A DNA stretch of 64,000 nucleotides from Vibrio sp. Of7-15 (GTDB lineage: Bacteria; Pseudomonadota; Gammaproteobacteria; Enterobacterales; Vibrionaceae), in contig NZ_JAKRGH010000008.1 of assembly GCF_022347565.1 (NCBI RefSeq), positions 153,423 to 217,422 on the forward strand, in the 5' to 3' direction. Shown piece by piece: positions 1 to 8,990 of this stretch; the stretch's first letter is position 1, and each line of letters starts with the position of its first letter. The notes under the pieces were generated by a model. That model saw only the letters and a list, made by a program, of their open reading frames with translations. It had not been told where the DNA came from and did not search any database. The translations under genes and the position numbers were made by a program.

Positions 1-195
1 ATGCTTTAAATAATTAAGCTTCCCAGGGGACGAAACCATAAAAAATAAGCCCAAGATCCATTGAGTTAACAAAGAATAGAAAAAATAATCACTCAAAAAA
101 TTAAGCTCTGGGACACCCGTTAATAATTCAAGTACATGTAGCAAAAAGATAATACAGCCATGCACAGCCAACACAAATACCGTTAAATGTAACAT
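1..195 (-). CDS. partial membrane protein, 5' end only
   Basis: An ATG at 193-195 on the minus strand is preceded by a strong ribosome binding site (AGGAG at 201-205), and 65 codons then run without a stop to the left edge of the window. The visible part is very hydrophobic, with one segment around residues 4-24 (MLHLTVFVLAVHGCII start) and another around 37-55, so it is probably a small inner-membrane protein with at least two transmembrane helices. I do not recognise the family, and the rest of the gene lies outside the window. Confidence 0.55.
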   Translation of the reverse strand, partial: MLHLTVFVLAVHGCIIFLLHVLELLTGVPELNFLSDYFFYSLLTQWILGLFFMVSSPGKLNYLKH

Positions 196-323
196 TCAGC
201 CTCCTACTATTGTACAAAGTTAAAGATCTATAATACGGATTTATTTACCGAATTCACATTTTATAAAAAACAAAAAGCAAGTGATCTCTCACCCGCTTTT
301 CAATTTAGATAGAACTAACAATA

Positions 324-2063
324 TTATTGTTGATCATACAGGTCTTGCATTAACTGGTAAGAATCAACGATACCGCCAGTCAAAGATAACTCAGAGAATG
401 GTACGTGCACTTCTGGTGTGGAAGGTTTCTTCACTAGATGGCCTTCGTAAAGTCGAACTGAATCCATGATCGCTTTTTTCAGTTCTTTACCTTCTAAATC
501 AGGGAACTGTGACAGCGCTAAAGCAGCGACACCTGAAACAACTGGAGCCGCCATGCTGGTTCCACTGTATGCTTCATATTCATTGCCCGGCGTTGTCGAC
601 ATGATCTTATACCCCGGTGCAAACAGGTCGACACTTTCTTGACCAAAGTTACTGAAGCTAGCCACCATAGATTCATCTTTGTAGTTTGCAGAAGCACCAA
701 TGTCTAACCAAGTGCTAATACGGCTTCCCGGGTAGTAAACTGGGTAACGGTTCGGGAAACTTGGTTTAATGTCATTATCTGTTTTGCTGTTACCTGCTGA
801 GTGAACCAGTAGTACACCCTTGCGCGCAGCATAACGGAATGCTTCATCAACAATGCCTTTATATGGTGAGTAAGACTTACCAAAACTCATATTGATGATT
901 TTTGCGCCGTTATCTACAGCATAACGAACTGAGTTTGCGATGTCTTTATCACGCTCATCTCCGTTTGGAACTGCACGTAACGCCATGATTTTCACGTTAT
1001 TAGCAACACCTCTTACACCCAACCCGTTATTACGATCGGCGGCAATAATGCCAGATACGTGAGTACCGTGAGAAGAGTCAGGACCAATTACGTCATTGTT
1101 ACCGTAATCGCTTTCCCATGGGCTGTATGGCTGATCTTTTACAATATCAACACGTGGGTCAAAGTCTAAATTGTAGTAGTAGTTTACTGGTGTTGAATAA
1201 TAATCAACAACATAGGCTAAGTAATCGAACGAACGCCAGCGTGTGAACGTTTGAACCAAGAAGTCTGCCGCTGCTTGAACTTCAGCGTCATCACTCTTAA
1301 TGGCTTCAAGCGCTGCTACCGAAAAGTCTGTCTGACCTAATTTGTTCTCAAGAACAGCTTTGCTTGCTAGCGCTTGATCATTGAGATCTTTAAACTCGTT
1401 GTACTTTTGGGTCGCTTCCGTCGATTTTTCTAGATAATCTTTTTTCACGCCACGGAAGTATTCTTTCTCTTTCTTACTTAACCATTTCCAAATGCCGATC
1501 TCTTTATAAAAAAGGAAGCGTTTGTATTCACGAGTCACTTCTAAGGTGTCTTGGTCTACGTGAGAACCATCACGACCACCAATGAAGTTCCAGCCATAAA
1601 TGTCATCTACATAACCATTTTGATCATCGTCAATGCCATTATTTGGGATCTCATTCGGGTTAACCCAAATTTTGCCTTGTAAATCTTCGTGATGAACATC
1701 AACCCCAGAGTCAATTACCGCTACAATCACAGGCTCAGTGCGATACAGTGAGAAAGTATCATACACACGATCAACACTTGAACCTTCAATACCGTCAAGC
1801 AATGGATCTTGGTTAAACCAATCTCCACTTAACGGAGCTGTAGCTGATAATAAGCTCTCTAAACTACGTTTTACACGGCTATTCATTTCCAGTGGACCCG
1901 CAACTTGAGTCGCGTCTGCATGCTGGATAATGGTTCCCTTAGCCGTAACAATATCTTCCACCGGTGCAGGCTCTACTTTATCAATCGCGGCAAATGCAGA
2001 TGGCACTACCGCTGTCATGATCGCTCCGGAAATAGCAGAAAGATAAAAACGTTTCCCTTTCAT
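324..2063 (-). CDS. secreted subtilisin-like serine protease (S8 family)
   Basis: This is an exported peptidase of the subtilase family. Counting from the upstream ATG at 2078 (584 aa), the catalytic triad is Asp123 (VIAVIDSGVD), His337 (HGTHVSGI) and Ser508 (SGTSMAAP), with the oxyanion Asn430 in HSAGN. The ATG at 2063 is preferred because GGAGAA sits 7 bases before it and the product (579 aa) then begins directly with a signal peptide (MKGKRFYLSAISGAIMTAVV) cleaved near AFA-A. About 210 residues separate Asp from His, far more than the roughly 30 of classical subtilisins, and include a lysine- and tyrosine-rich insert around residues 170-310. A propeptide probably fills residues 30-100. It is monocistronic and lies beside two other exported proteases. 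Substrate unknown. Confidence 0.93.
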   Translation of the reverse strand: MKGKRFYLSAISGAIMTAVVPSAFAAIDKVEPAPVEDIVTAKGTIIQHADATQVAGPLEMNSRVKRSLESLLSATAPLSGDWFNQDPLLDGIEGSSVDRVYDTFSLYRTEPVIVAVIDSGVDVHHEDLQGKIWVNPNEIPNNGIDDDQNGYVDDIYGWNFIGGRDGSHVDQDTLEVTREYKRFLFYKEIGIWKWLSKKEKEYFRGVKKDYLEKSTEATQKYNEFKDLNDQALASKAVLENKLGQTDFSVAALEAIKSDDAEVQAAADFLVQTFTRWRSFDYLAYVVDYYSTPVNYYYNLDFDPRVDIVKDQPYSPWESDYGNNDVIGPDSSHGTHVSGIIAADRNNGLGVRGVANNVKIMALRAVPNGDERDKDIANSVRYAVDNGAKIINMSFGKSYSPYKGIVDEAFRYAARKGVLLVHSAGNSKTDNDIKPSFPNRYPVYYPGSRISTWLDIGASANYKDESMVASFSNFGQESVDLFAPGYKIMSTTPGNEYEAYSGTSMAAPVVSGVAALALSQFPDLEGKELKKAIMDSVRLYEGHLVKKPSTPEVHVPFSELSLTGGIVDSYQLMQDLYDQQ

Positions 2064-2319
2064 TGTAATGTTCTCCATGTAACTGACGTTATATTTTTAT
2101 TATTTACCTAAACCATAAAGTCCATATATTGATACCAAGAAAGGCTAATTTTTAAGACCAACCAAGAGTCTCAATATAGGAAAATATAATTTAAAAAGTA
2201 AAGATTAAAAGCAGATTTAATTTATAAAACTCACTTTTAATTAGAGGCTATCACTTAAAACTGAGTGATAAAACACTTATTAACAAAAAGTCAACATTGA
2301 GCCAATTAAATTAATTGAT

Positions 2320-2346
2320 AAAAAAAGCCACTTAATAAGTGGCTTA
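2320..2346 (-). terminator. rho-independent terminator of the M23 protease gene
   Basis: GCCACTT (2327-2333) pairs with AAGTGGC (2337-2343) around a 3-base loop. On the minus strand the hairpin is followed by a run of T (the A-run at 2320-2326), the normal form for a terminator of the gene that ends at 2404. Confidence 0.8.
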
Positions 2347-2403
2347 TCATGTTCAATACTATTTGTAAAATACAAATAGAGCTTAATTCACCCTCTATTT
2401 TAC

Positions 2404-3723
2404 CTACTGCCTTACGCCATTATTATATATTGAACTCCATGCGCATTTATATCCATTGTTACTTAAGTTACTAAAATAAAATCGACTGCAATTACCATCG
2501 TAATTATAACGACCAATGTTCACCTGATACTCTCCAAAATTAACACCCTGCAAAGACACATAACGGCCATTTTTTAATAATGAAAAATGAAGGTGAGGCC
2601 CTGTAGAACTTCCGCCTTCACAAAGTGCAGTACTTTTATTACTGGCATAAGTTCCTAGCTTAGTATCGGCATTAACCCATTGCCCTTGCTGAACTTGAAT
2701 GCCATCCATGTGATAATAATTCGTTGCCCATCCATTTGGGTTTGTTACCCTTACTTGGCAACGAGAAAGCACATTAACAGTACCGTTGTGTGCTGCGACA
2801 ACACTGTATGTATTTCCTCCCCATCGAGGCCAATCGTACGACACATCAATGGAAGAAAATGGGTAACCTGAACCCGTATGAGAATGAGCTCCGTTGGATT
2901 TCCAAGAGTAGCCAATACGCCAAGGAAACTGCATCATACTTGTTGGTGGAACCATTAACATCTCACTACTATTCAAATGGTTAACATTTATTCCAGAAGA
3001 AAAAGTATCCTCATGTTTATCGGTAAATAATGCAATGAATGTGTCGGTAAAAGCGGTATAGAACTGGCTCGTATTTTGTCTTTCCAATGAAGGTTGTCCG
3101 CTCGCCTGCAGAGCAGATAAAGCGACAGTTGCAGCTTCTTTGACACCTGATGACTTAATTCTTTGCTGTTCGGCAATCTCTGGATTATTTCTAAGTTGTT
3201 TCTTTTCATACTGATAAAAAAACCAAGACAGACGAAATAGCACGTCCTGTAATTGTTCGGACACCGTTACCTTATTTGATAAATCACCAAATAATGAGGT
3301 TAATTTATTGGTATCTGGGTTTGAGATAATTCCTGACTTTATCTCCATTAAAGCAAGCGCTATTTTGGGGTTGATGCTGTAATAACCACTCCAATGTGCA
3401 ATGGTTTCATGATAATTCAGCAACACTGGTGAATTATTCTCCAAATATCCAACTAAATCGAATTCTTCCGCATTATCACCATAAAGGAAAAGGTCATTAT
3501 TAAAATGAAGAACAACATCGGGTATATGTTGATTATTGATTATTTTGTAATTTGGTAACCCTATCGAAATACTGGTCGCAAAAGATAATGGTGAGATAAT
3601 TAATGACAACATTCCCGATACCATAAAAATCTGACGTCGATTTTTTTTTAATTTTACTAATTTATCGCTAATTGGTTCAATTTTCTTATTAATGTTAATT
3701 TTCATTGGTATTAAATTACTCAT
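2404..3723 (-). CDS. exported M23 family metallopeptidase (LasA/beta-lytic type)
   Basis: Probably a secreted zinc endopeptidase that cuts glycine-rich or peptidoglycan cross-bridge peptides, as LasA and beta-lytic protease do. The 439-aa product has a long basic N-terminus and a hydrophobic signal segment around residues 33-50 (MVSGMLSLIISPLSFA). The C-terminal half carries the M23 zinc motif: a His and Asp in HSHTGSGYPFSSIDVSYD and a second His pair in GPHLHFSLL, with the supporting YYHMDGI strand between them. Residues 60-250 look like a propeptide. ATG at 3723 follows AAGGA with good spacing. The gene is alone and ends in its own terminator. Confidence 0.9.
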   Translation of the reverse strand: MSNLIPMKININKKIEPISDKLVKLKKNRRQIFMVSGMLSLIISPLSFATSISIGLPNYKIINNQHIPDVVLHFNNDLFLYGDNAEEFDLVGYLENNSPVLLNYHETIAHWSGYYSINPKIALALMEIKSGIISNPDTNKLTSLFGDLSNKVTVSEQLQDVLFRLSWFFYQYEKKQLRNNPEIAEQQRIKSSGVKEAATVALSALQASGQPSLERQNTSQFYTAFTDTFIALFTDKHEDTFSSGINVNHLNSSEMLMVPPTSMMQFPWRIGYSWKSNGAHSHTGSGYPFSSIDVSYDWPRWGGNTYSVVAAHNGTVNVLSRCQVRVTNPNGWATNYYHMDGIQVQQGQWVNADTKLGTYASNKSTALCEGGSSTGPHLHFSLLKNGRYVSLQGVNFGEYQVNIGRYNYDGNCSRFYFSNLSNNGYKCAWSSIYNNGVRQ

Positions 3724-4356
3724 ATCGTGTCCTTATTTTAAAGATAACAACTAAATATACTTTCTATTTAATGACGAATATAAACATCATGACAATTAAT
3801 AAAATTAAATCGGTCATCAGTTTGGAATAGCCGTGAAGCCATATATAACAAGCTTTCCTTTCGAAAATTTATAGCCACTCTTTTATTGACAACTTATTCA
3901 ACACAACTTATGAATTACCAAAATAATTCTCTTTTGCTAAATTTTTCCCCTCTCACTTCCTTTTCTATAGTAACTCCTTAATAGTTATGCTTTTCTGGAT
4001 AAAATTCAGAAATAATTCGTTTTTAAACCTATAAAAAAAGCTCGGTCATACCAACAAAATGGCAAAGATTATCTTGCTGTTATTTACGAATTTACTCAGT
4101 AGTTAATACTAAAAAGCTATCAAACGGATAGAGCATACATCGACACATCACAAGAAAGTTGGTGTTTTTTATGGCATTAGTTCCAATAGTTTCAAATAAC
4201 GTAACACGTCAATTACTGTGTTTGTCGATCTTGCTATCAAAACGATCAATGTTTTTTGCCACTTTATAAAAAGATTTCTATACGTTGCTCTTACAGGGTT
4301 GAGCTGTCTCTGAAAGTAATCTCCATTTATCTATCTAAAATCACAAGGAAACTGGT
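3724..4356. other. AT-rich intergenic region between divergent protease genes
   Basis: This 630-base gap must hold promoters for both the M23 protease (leftward) and the trypsin-like protease (rightward). A good sigma70-like candidate for the rightward direction is TTGACA at 3886-3891, 17 bases, then TATGAA at 3909-3914, but it lies 440 bases upstream of the gene and may be chance. I see no convincing coding sequence in it. Confidence 0.3.
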
Positions 4357-6474
4357 ATGTTTAGATCCGCCAAATGCGCACTTTCAATTGCAGCACTCGC
4401 AGGGATGCCATTTATCGCACACGGTAATGAAACCATAGATCCTCCTCGCCCACCTGTTATTTCAGACACGGTTCCGTATAGCCTATCGCTGACTGTACCA
4501 ACCATGAGTTTGATGTCTGAATCGGGCCAAGAAGTAGTGAAGCAAAGTCAAGTGCATCAAGCAGGGGCAGAATTTATTAAGGTACACTTTAAACGATTCC
4601 AGATACCTGAAGGGGCTTTTGTTGAAGTCAGTAACCCTGAAAACAGTGAAACCTACCGCTATGAAGGTAACAATCACTCGCAGGCAACGTTTGATCCTGT
4701 GGCTGGTGAAGACGGCATAACCCGATTTTCGGCCATGTCGATTACGGGAGATACAGCAATTATTCGCTTAGTCATTCCTGCTGGTGTCACTTGGACTGCG
4801 GATCACGGTGTTGAGATTGATCGATATTACGCAGGCCACCCTGAAGCAGTTCAAACAAATAATATTAGTGAAAACACTATGTTTAGCACTGCTATCCCGG
4901 AATCTACCTGTGGTGTCAACGAACGCCGTGATGTGGCTTGCTGGGAAAGTTCACACCCTGTTGAATTTGAACGTACTCGCCCTGTGGCAAGATTATTGAT
5001 GGATGGTAGCGGTCTATGTACAGGTTGGCGTGTGGGATCAGATAACCACATGTTCACCAATAACCACTGTTTGGATAATGAAAGCCGCCTGCAAAACACC
5101 GAAGTTTGGTTTAACTACCAAAAAACAGACTGTAATGGCAGCACATATGCGGGTACAGTGAAAGTAACGGGCGCTCAAATGCTTAAAACTGACTATACCC
5201 TTGATTACACTCTGTTTACGGTGAATAATTTTGAACAAATCGCACAGTTTGGCTATTTTGGTTTAGATGTTCGTACTCCAACAAAGAACGAATACATTTA
5301 TATTCCGCAGCATGGTGCGGGTAATCCAAAAGAGCTTTCCATCGAGAGCGATCAAAACAGTGGTGGCTTGTGCCAAATTGATGTTGCGGTAGCTAATGGC
5401 CGAGGAACAGGCACTGACACCGGGTATTTTTGTGACACGATTGGTGGATCTTCCGGCTCGCCAGTATTAGCCGCTAGTTCCAACAACGTTATCGCACTTC
5501 ACCACTTTGGAGGGTGTGAAAACCAAGGTGTTCGGATTGATAAAATATGGCCACAGGTATCCAGTTTCTTTAACAACACCCCTCCTGTTGGTGACAACAA
5601 CATACCGGGTAACAAGCCGCCAGTGGCTCAAATTGCCGCTAATTGTGATGGCCTAAGTTGTACCTTTAATGGTTCTGGCTCTACCGATGTTGATGGCAGC
5701 ATCGTTGATTATGTGTGGGCATTTGGTGATGGCAACCAAGCTAATGGCGCATCGGTGACACATAGCTTCGCAAGCAATGGAAGCTATCAAGTTACACTGA
5801 CGGTTACAGATGATGGCGGATTAAGCAGCACAAAAACTCAAGATGTTATTGCGAATGACGGTAGTGGCAATCAATTAACGTCTGGGGTCCCTGTTGCGGG
5901 TTTATCTGGTGTTAAAGGCTCTGAACAAGTCTTTGTCATTGATGTACCAAAAGATCAAAGCTTACTGACAGTAACAACGTCGGGCGGTACTGGAGATGTG
6001 GATCTGTACGTAAAAGCGGGGGCAGTACCAACCACTAACAGCTACGACTGCCGACCTTATAAATCAGGTAATGCAGAAAGCTGTACGGGTACTTACCAAG
6101 GAAAAGTGTATGTAAAACTAGTTGGTTACAGCGCTTTTTCTGATGTCACATTAGTAGCGACAACAAAAGGAAACACCAATAATACTGGTTTTCCTGTCAC
6201 GGACATCACGGCAACACAAGGTAATTGGCAGCACTATTCTTATACCGTTCCTGCTGGTGTAACGTCGGTTAATGTCGCGATGTCTGGTGGTACTGGAGAT
6301 GCTGATCTGTATGTTCGTAAAGGTCAAGCACCAACAAAAACCAGCTATGACTGCCGCCCTTATAAGTCGGGTAATACCGAATCATGTGCTATCACTGCGG
6401 TAGAAGGTGAGCAAATTCACATTGGCATTCTCGCTTTTAGAAATTTCTCTGGCGTAATGTTAGATGTGAAATAA
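4357..6474 (+). CDS. secreted trypsin-like serine protease with PKD and two PPC domains
   Basis: A 705-aa exported protease. Domain order: signal peptide (1-23), N-terminal region (24-180), chymotrypsin-fold catalytic domain (about 180-405), PKD domain (about 421-499, WAFGDGN and VTLTVTDDGG), then two pre-peptidase C-terminal (PPC) domains (about 508-600 and 612-705). The triad reads His237 (TNNHCLDN), Asp283 (LDYTLF) and Ser366 (GGSSGSPV), and the cysteine-rich layout resembles lysyl endopeptidases of the Achromobacter protease I group. The PPC domains both contain a DCRPYKSGN segment followed by ESC and are probably duplicates, normally removed during or after type II secretion. ATG follows CAAGGAAACTGGT. 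A terminator follows the stop codon. Confidence 0.93.
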   Translation: MFRSAKCALSIAALAGMPFIAHGNETIDPPRPPVISDTVPYSLSLTVPTMSLMSESGQEVVKQSQVHQAGAEFIKVHFKRFQIPEGAFVEVSNPENSETYRYEGNNHSQATFDPVAGEDGITRFSAMSITGDTAIIRLVIPAGVTWTADHGVEIDRYYAGHPEAVQTNNISENTMFSTAIPESTCGVNERRDVACWESSHPVEFERTRPVARLLMDGSGLCTGWRVGSDNHMFTNNHCLDNESRLQNTEVWFNYQKTDCNGSTYAGTVKVTGAQMLKTDYTLDYTLFTVNNFEQIAQFGYFGLDVRTPTKNEYIYIPQHGAGNPKELSIESDQNSGGLCQIDVAVANGRGTGTDTGYFCDTIGGSSGSPVLAASSNNVIALHHFGGCENQGVRIDKIWPQVSSFFNNTPPVGDNNIPGNKPPVAQIAANCDGLSCTFNGSGSTDVDGSIVDYVWAFGDGNQANGASVTHSFASNGSYQVTLTVTDDGGLSSTKTQDVIANDGSGNQLTSGVPVAGLSGVKGSEQVFVIDVPKDQSLLTVTTSGGTGDVDLYVKAGAVPTTNSYDCRPYKSGNAESCTGTYQGKVYVKLVGYSAFSDVTLVATTKGNTNNTGFPVTDITATQGNWQHYSYTVPAGVTSVNVAMSGGTGDADLYVRKGQAPTKTSYDCRPYKSGNTESCAITAVEGEQIHIGILAFRNFSGVMLDVK

Positions 6475-6503
6475 ACGATAAGTATTAAACTTTTGTTACT
6501 AGC

Positions 6504-6534
6504 AGCTGCCCATAATCACTGGGCAGCTTTTTTA
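6504..6534 (+). terminator. rho-independent terminator of the PPC-domain protease gene
   Basis: AGCTGCCCA (6504-6512) and TGGGCAGCT (6520-6528) form a perfect 9-bp stem with a 7-base loop, followed by six T. It begins about 30 bases after the stop codon of the gene ending at 6474. Confidence 0.9.
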
Positions 6535-6581
6535 TGCCAAATGTTAACTAATAACACACATTGAAATAATGACAAGACGGC

Positions 6582-7205
6582 CTAAACTGTAACAAATTTC
6601 TCCCCTTTGAATGTTCTATTCGGGTTACCACGCTCTACGTCCCAATGTTGCTGCCAACGTGCTTTTTCCTGCTGTGTCATTTTCTCTAGCTTCAAATCTT
6701 CAAGTTTTTGAAACAATAAAGCCCGGGCAAGACGTTTATTGGCATGCTGGCTACGTTCCGTTTCAACACGAACCGAAATTCCCGTACTGATGTGAGTTGC
6801 GCGTACCGCCGAATCTGTCGTATTCACATGTTGCCCACCCGAGCCTGATGCTCTACATGACTGAAACGTAATACCTTTATCGAAACTCTTCTCGCTAAAT
6901 TCGTACACTTGCCCACTAAAAAACCAGTTCTTTCGTTTGTGTTTCGGCCTGAATGGGCTTTGACATACCCATAGCATGCCACCTTGCCACAACGACGATA
7001 ACTGTTTTGCTTTTTCTTGATCATCCGTTTCAAACTGTAATAACACGGATTTAAAACAATGGCGTTGCTTAGATTTAACTGCCTCAACAATATCCAGTTT
7101 TACTGATTTTTCCCTACATTGCTTTTCGATAGTTTGAAGCGCCAAACCTACCGCTTTGCAACACTCTTCCGGGCCTTGCCCCGCTGATAATTGTAATAAA
7201 ATCAT
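6582..7205 (-). CDS. prfH: peptide chain release factor-like protein PrfH
   Basis: PrfH is a class-I release factor homologue without the stop-codon recognition domains. It is known to release peptides from ribosomes whose 16S decoding centre has been cut. The 207-aa product carries the GGQ catalytic loop ([19 protein letters not shown]), the basic helix that follows it, and a short C-terminal tail. ATG at 7205 overlaps the rtcB stop codon as ATGA and is preferred over the in-frame codon at 7214. The strict coupling to rtcB matches the known RtcB2-PrfH pair, in which PrfH frees the damaged ribosome and RtcB reseals the rRNA. Confidence 0.93.
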   Translation of the reverse strand: MILLQLSAGQGPEECCKAVGLALQTIEKQCREKSVKLDIVEAVKSKQRHCFKSVLLQFETDDQEKAKQLSSLWQGGMLWVCQSPFRPKHKRKNWFFSGQVYEFSEKSFDKGITFQSCRASGSGGQHVNTTDSAVRATHISTGISVRVETERSQHANKRLARALLFQKLEDLKLEKMTQQEKARWQQHWDVERGNPNRTFKGEKFVTV

Positions 7206-8368
7206 GATGAACAAGTTCCATTGGTCTTAAACGTTAAAACTGGTCGAAGCTTAGCAACCACATCGATCAACTCAGCATCCACCATATCGCTGATCACGGT
7301 TTCACACTTCTTGTACGCTTGGGGCGCTTCATCATAAAGCAGCTCTTTATTGCCACAAATCACTCGACTCCCAAGCTCTGTTCGGTACAGATCTTCCCGC
7401 TTATATTTATGGCCTAAACGACCGTGGCATTCTCCCCGCTTCCATTTTCTGCCAGCGCCATGAGCTAGAGAAAATAAACTCATGATAGCCTTATCATCGT
7501 TGTTTATTCTGGGCGTTACAAGGTAACTATAATCTCCCCGAGAGCCAGGGATCACAACGTAGCCTTGATCGCTTGGGGTTGCCCCTTTGCGATGCAGCCA
7601 CCCTTCTATCCCATCAATTTTTTTGGAAGTGACTAAATTATGATTAATGTCTAAAGCGCAATAACCCTTAGCTCTAATGGCATCAAGAAAGCGCAGAGCT
7701 ATCAGTTCACGGTTCAATTCAGCCCAGCGAACCGCTTCATCGTGCTTAGCCATATAAGAAAAAAATTCATCGCTATTGGTTTCTAATCCATCGTGATTAC
7801 AGCGAGTAATGTGATCCACCAAAATTGATTGGCCTAGCCCTCGTGATCCTGAGTGAACCAATAACTGAAGGTGTTTTTTATTCAAGCCAAGCTCTTCTAA
7901 AGCACTTTCATTATAAACTTCATCAATCGCTTGGAATTCAGCAAAGTGGTTGCCGCCGCCAATGGTACCTAACGCTTGATCAAAAAGATCCGACTGGATG
8001 CCTTTTTCGCATTTTCGATTGGCTATGGTGTCAAACCAGTTAGCATCGAGGGGCTGCTCAATCTGTTCAAACTTTTTCGCCATTTTAGAGACATTCACTT
8101 TAGACACTTTGCTTGAAGTTTGCCAAAGTGACATGCCACAACCAATATCATTACCCACGAGTGCGGGATAAATTTTATTTTGAGTGAAAAATGCAGCCCC
8201 TATTGGGTAACCTCTTCCTGGATGCAAATCAGGCATGCCAGCAACACGGCACATACCGGTAAGCTCAGAGGTTTTTGTTAGTTGTTGTATCGCCAGTCCT
8301 TCAATCCACGTCTCTTTAGACGCAATAAGGCTAACATTTTCAGTAATGTTTTGGACGGAGTTGCCCAT
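7202..8368 (-). CDS. rtcB: RNA-splicing ligase RtcB (RtcB2 type, PrfH-linked)
   Basis: A GTP- and manganese-dependent RNA ligase that joins 2',3'-cyclic phosphate or 3'-phosphate ends to 5'-OH ends. The 388-aa product shows the metal ligands Asp74 and Cys77 (GNDIGCGMS), His141 (GGGNHF) and His172 (HSGSRGLG), and the guanylylated His303 in [14 protein letters not shown] at 8368 is preceded by AAAGGAATTGGTACT. It is the first structural gene of an operon with prfH. There is no rtcA (cyclase) or rtcR (sigma54 regulator) beside it, which sets it apart from the E. coli rtcBA operon. The upstream region holds a leader ORF and paired repeats. Confidence 0.95.
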   Translation of the reverse strand: MGNSVQNITENVSLIASKETWIEGLAIQQLTKTSELTGMCRVAGMPDLHPGRGYPIGAAFFTQNKIYPALVGNDIGCGMSLWQTSSKVSKVNVSKMAKKFEQIEQPLDANWFDTIANRKCEKGIQSDLFDQALGTIGGGNHFAEFQAIDEVYNESALEELGLNKKHLQLLVHSGSRGLGQSILVDHITRCNHDGLETNSDEFFSYMAKHDEAVRWAELNRELIALRFLDAIRAKGYCALDINHNLVTSKKIDGIEGWLHRKGATPSDQGYVVIPGSRGDYSYLVTPRINNDDKAIMSLFSLAHGAGRKWKRGECHGRLGHKYKREDLYRTELGSRVICGNKELLYDEAPQAYKKCETVISDMVDAELIDVVAKLRPVLTFKTNGTCSS

Positions 8369-8410
8369 AGTACCAATTCCTTTAATAGGATTTAAAACGT
8401 AAACGTATTG

Positions 8411-8496
8411 GCAGGTCTGGTTTTTCTAGTAAGACGTTTCAGTCAGCACTTGAAATGCTGGTGGAAAGCTTGTTGTTACGAAAGATTAAGACCTGC
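8411..8496 (-). promoter_or_regulatory. attenuator-like paired repeats in the rtcB leader
   Basis: In the transcribed leader, GCAGGTCT (8489-8496, inside the leader ORF) is exactly complementary to AGACCTGC (8411-8418), about 70 bases downstream and 40 bases before the rtcB start codon. A small hairpin, CAGCA (8444-8448 on the plus strand) with TGCTG (8456-8460), lies between the arms. A ribosome on the leader ORF would cover the first arm, so leader translation could control the fold near the rtcB start. This is inference from sequence only. Confidence 0.45.
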
Positions 8497-8520
8497 AAAG
8501 GATAATAATGTCATTGTCAT
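8476..8520 (-). CDS. 14-aa leader peptide ORF upstream of rtcB-prfH
   Basis: ATG at 8518-8520 (minus strand) follows a textbook ribosome binding site, AAAGGAG at 8529-8535, with 8 bases of spacing. The ORF reads MTMTLLSFAGLNLS and stops with TAA at 8476-8478, about 110 bases before rtcB. The strong start signal on so short a frame, together with the complementary arms it overlaps, suggests a regulatory leader rather than a functional small protein. It has no resemblance to known amino-acid biosynthesis leaders (no repeated codon, although it has three Leu in the first eleven residues). Confidence 0.5.
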   Translation of the reverse strand: MTMTLLSFAGLNLS

Positions 8521-8566
8521 AATTTTTACTCCTTTACAGTTAGTTGATGGGAAATGATTGCTGCGT

Positions 8567-8595
8567 ATACTAATCACTTATTTTTAATAAAGCAA
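8567..8595 (-). promoter_or_regulatory. putative sigma70 promoter of the leader-rtcB-prfH operon
   Basis: On the minus strand TTGCTT (8590-8595), 17 bases, then TAGTAT (8567-8572). Transcription would start near 8560, about 25 bases before the leader ORF's ribosome binding site. No sigma54 -24/-12 element is evident, in contrast to classical rtcBA operons. Confidence 0.4.
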
Positions 8596-8677
8596 ATAGA
8601 GTTTTCACCATATTTATAAAAAATTATAGGATAAGAGTCCATAAAATAGCAAAGGTGAACAATTTCTCGATCATACA

Positions 8678-8703
8678 ATACTTAACTTAGTGAAGTTAAG
8701 TAT
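8678..8703. repeat. 26-bp inverted repeat, possible operator
   Basis: Perfect 11-base arms (ATACTTAACTT at 8678-8688, AAGTTAAGTAT at 8693-8703) around a 4-base centre. It sits in the intergenic region (8521-8990) between the divergent rtcB operon and the secreted PPC-like protein gene, some 80 bases upstream of the proposed rtcB promoter. A dimeric transcription factor site is the simplest reading. No T-tract follows, so it is not a standard terminator. Confidence 0.4.
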
Positions 8704-8990
8704 CTTGATATTTATATCAGCGTTAATCCTAACTATATTCAAAATCAACAACTAAAAAGACTCAACCCGTTGTTATTTATAGTTAACTTTATCATTACCA
8801 CTATAAGGTTAAGTTTTTAGTGATCTTTTGTTAATAAAAAATGATACAAAATGAAATTGACAAAATTGATACATGAAACAACACCAATTCAAGTAACAAA
8901 TATGATGATCGTGAGATATTTTTCATTACTTTATAAAACCGAAAGGAATTGAAATACCACTCCAATAATAGTCATTATAAGGACACAACC

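Noticed and set aside
281..469. Rightward 62-codon frame overlapping the subtilisin gene end
   Set aside because: Antisense to the conserved protease C-terminus, with no ribosome binding site of note and no protein-like features.
8949..8990. TTG at 8949 as the start of the secreted PPC-like protein
   Set aside because: Its purine-rich box is only one base away, and it would put a polar stretch before the signal peptide. TTG at 8991 has proper spacing.
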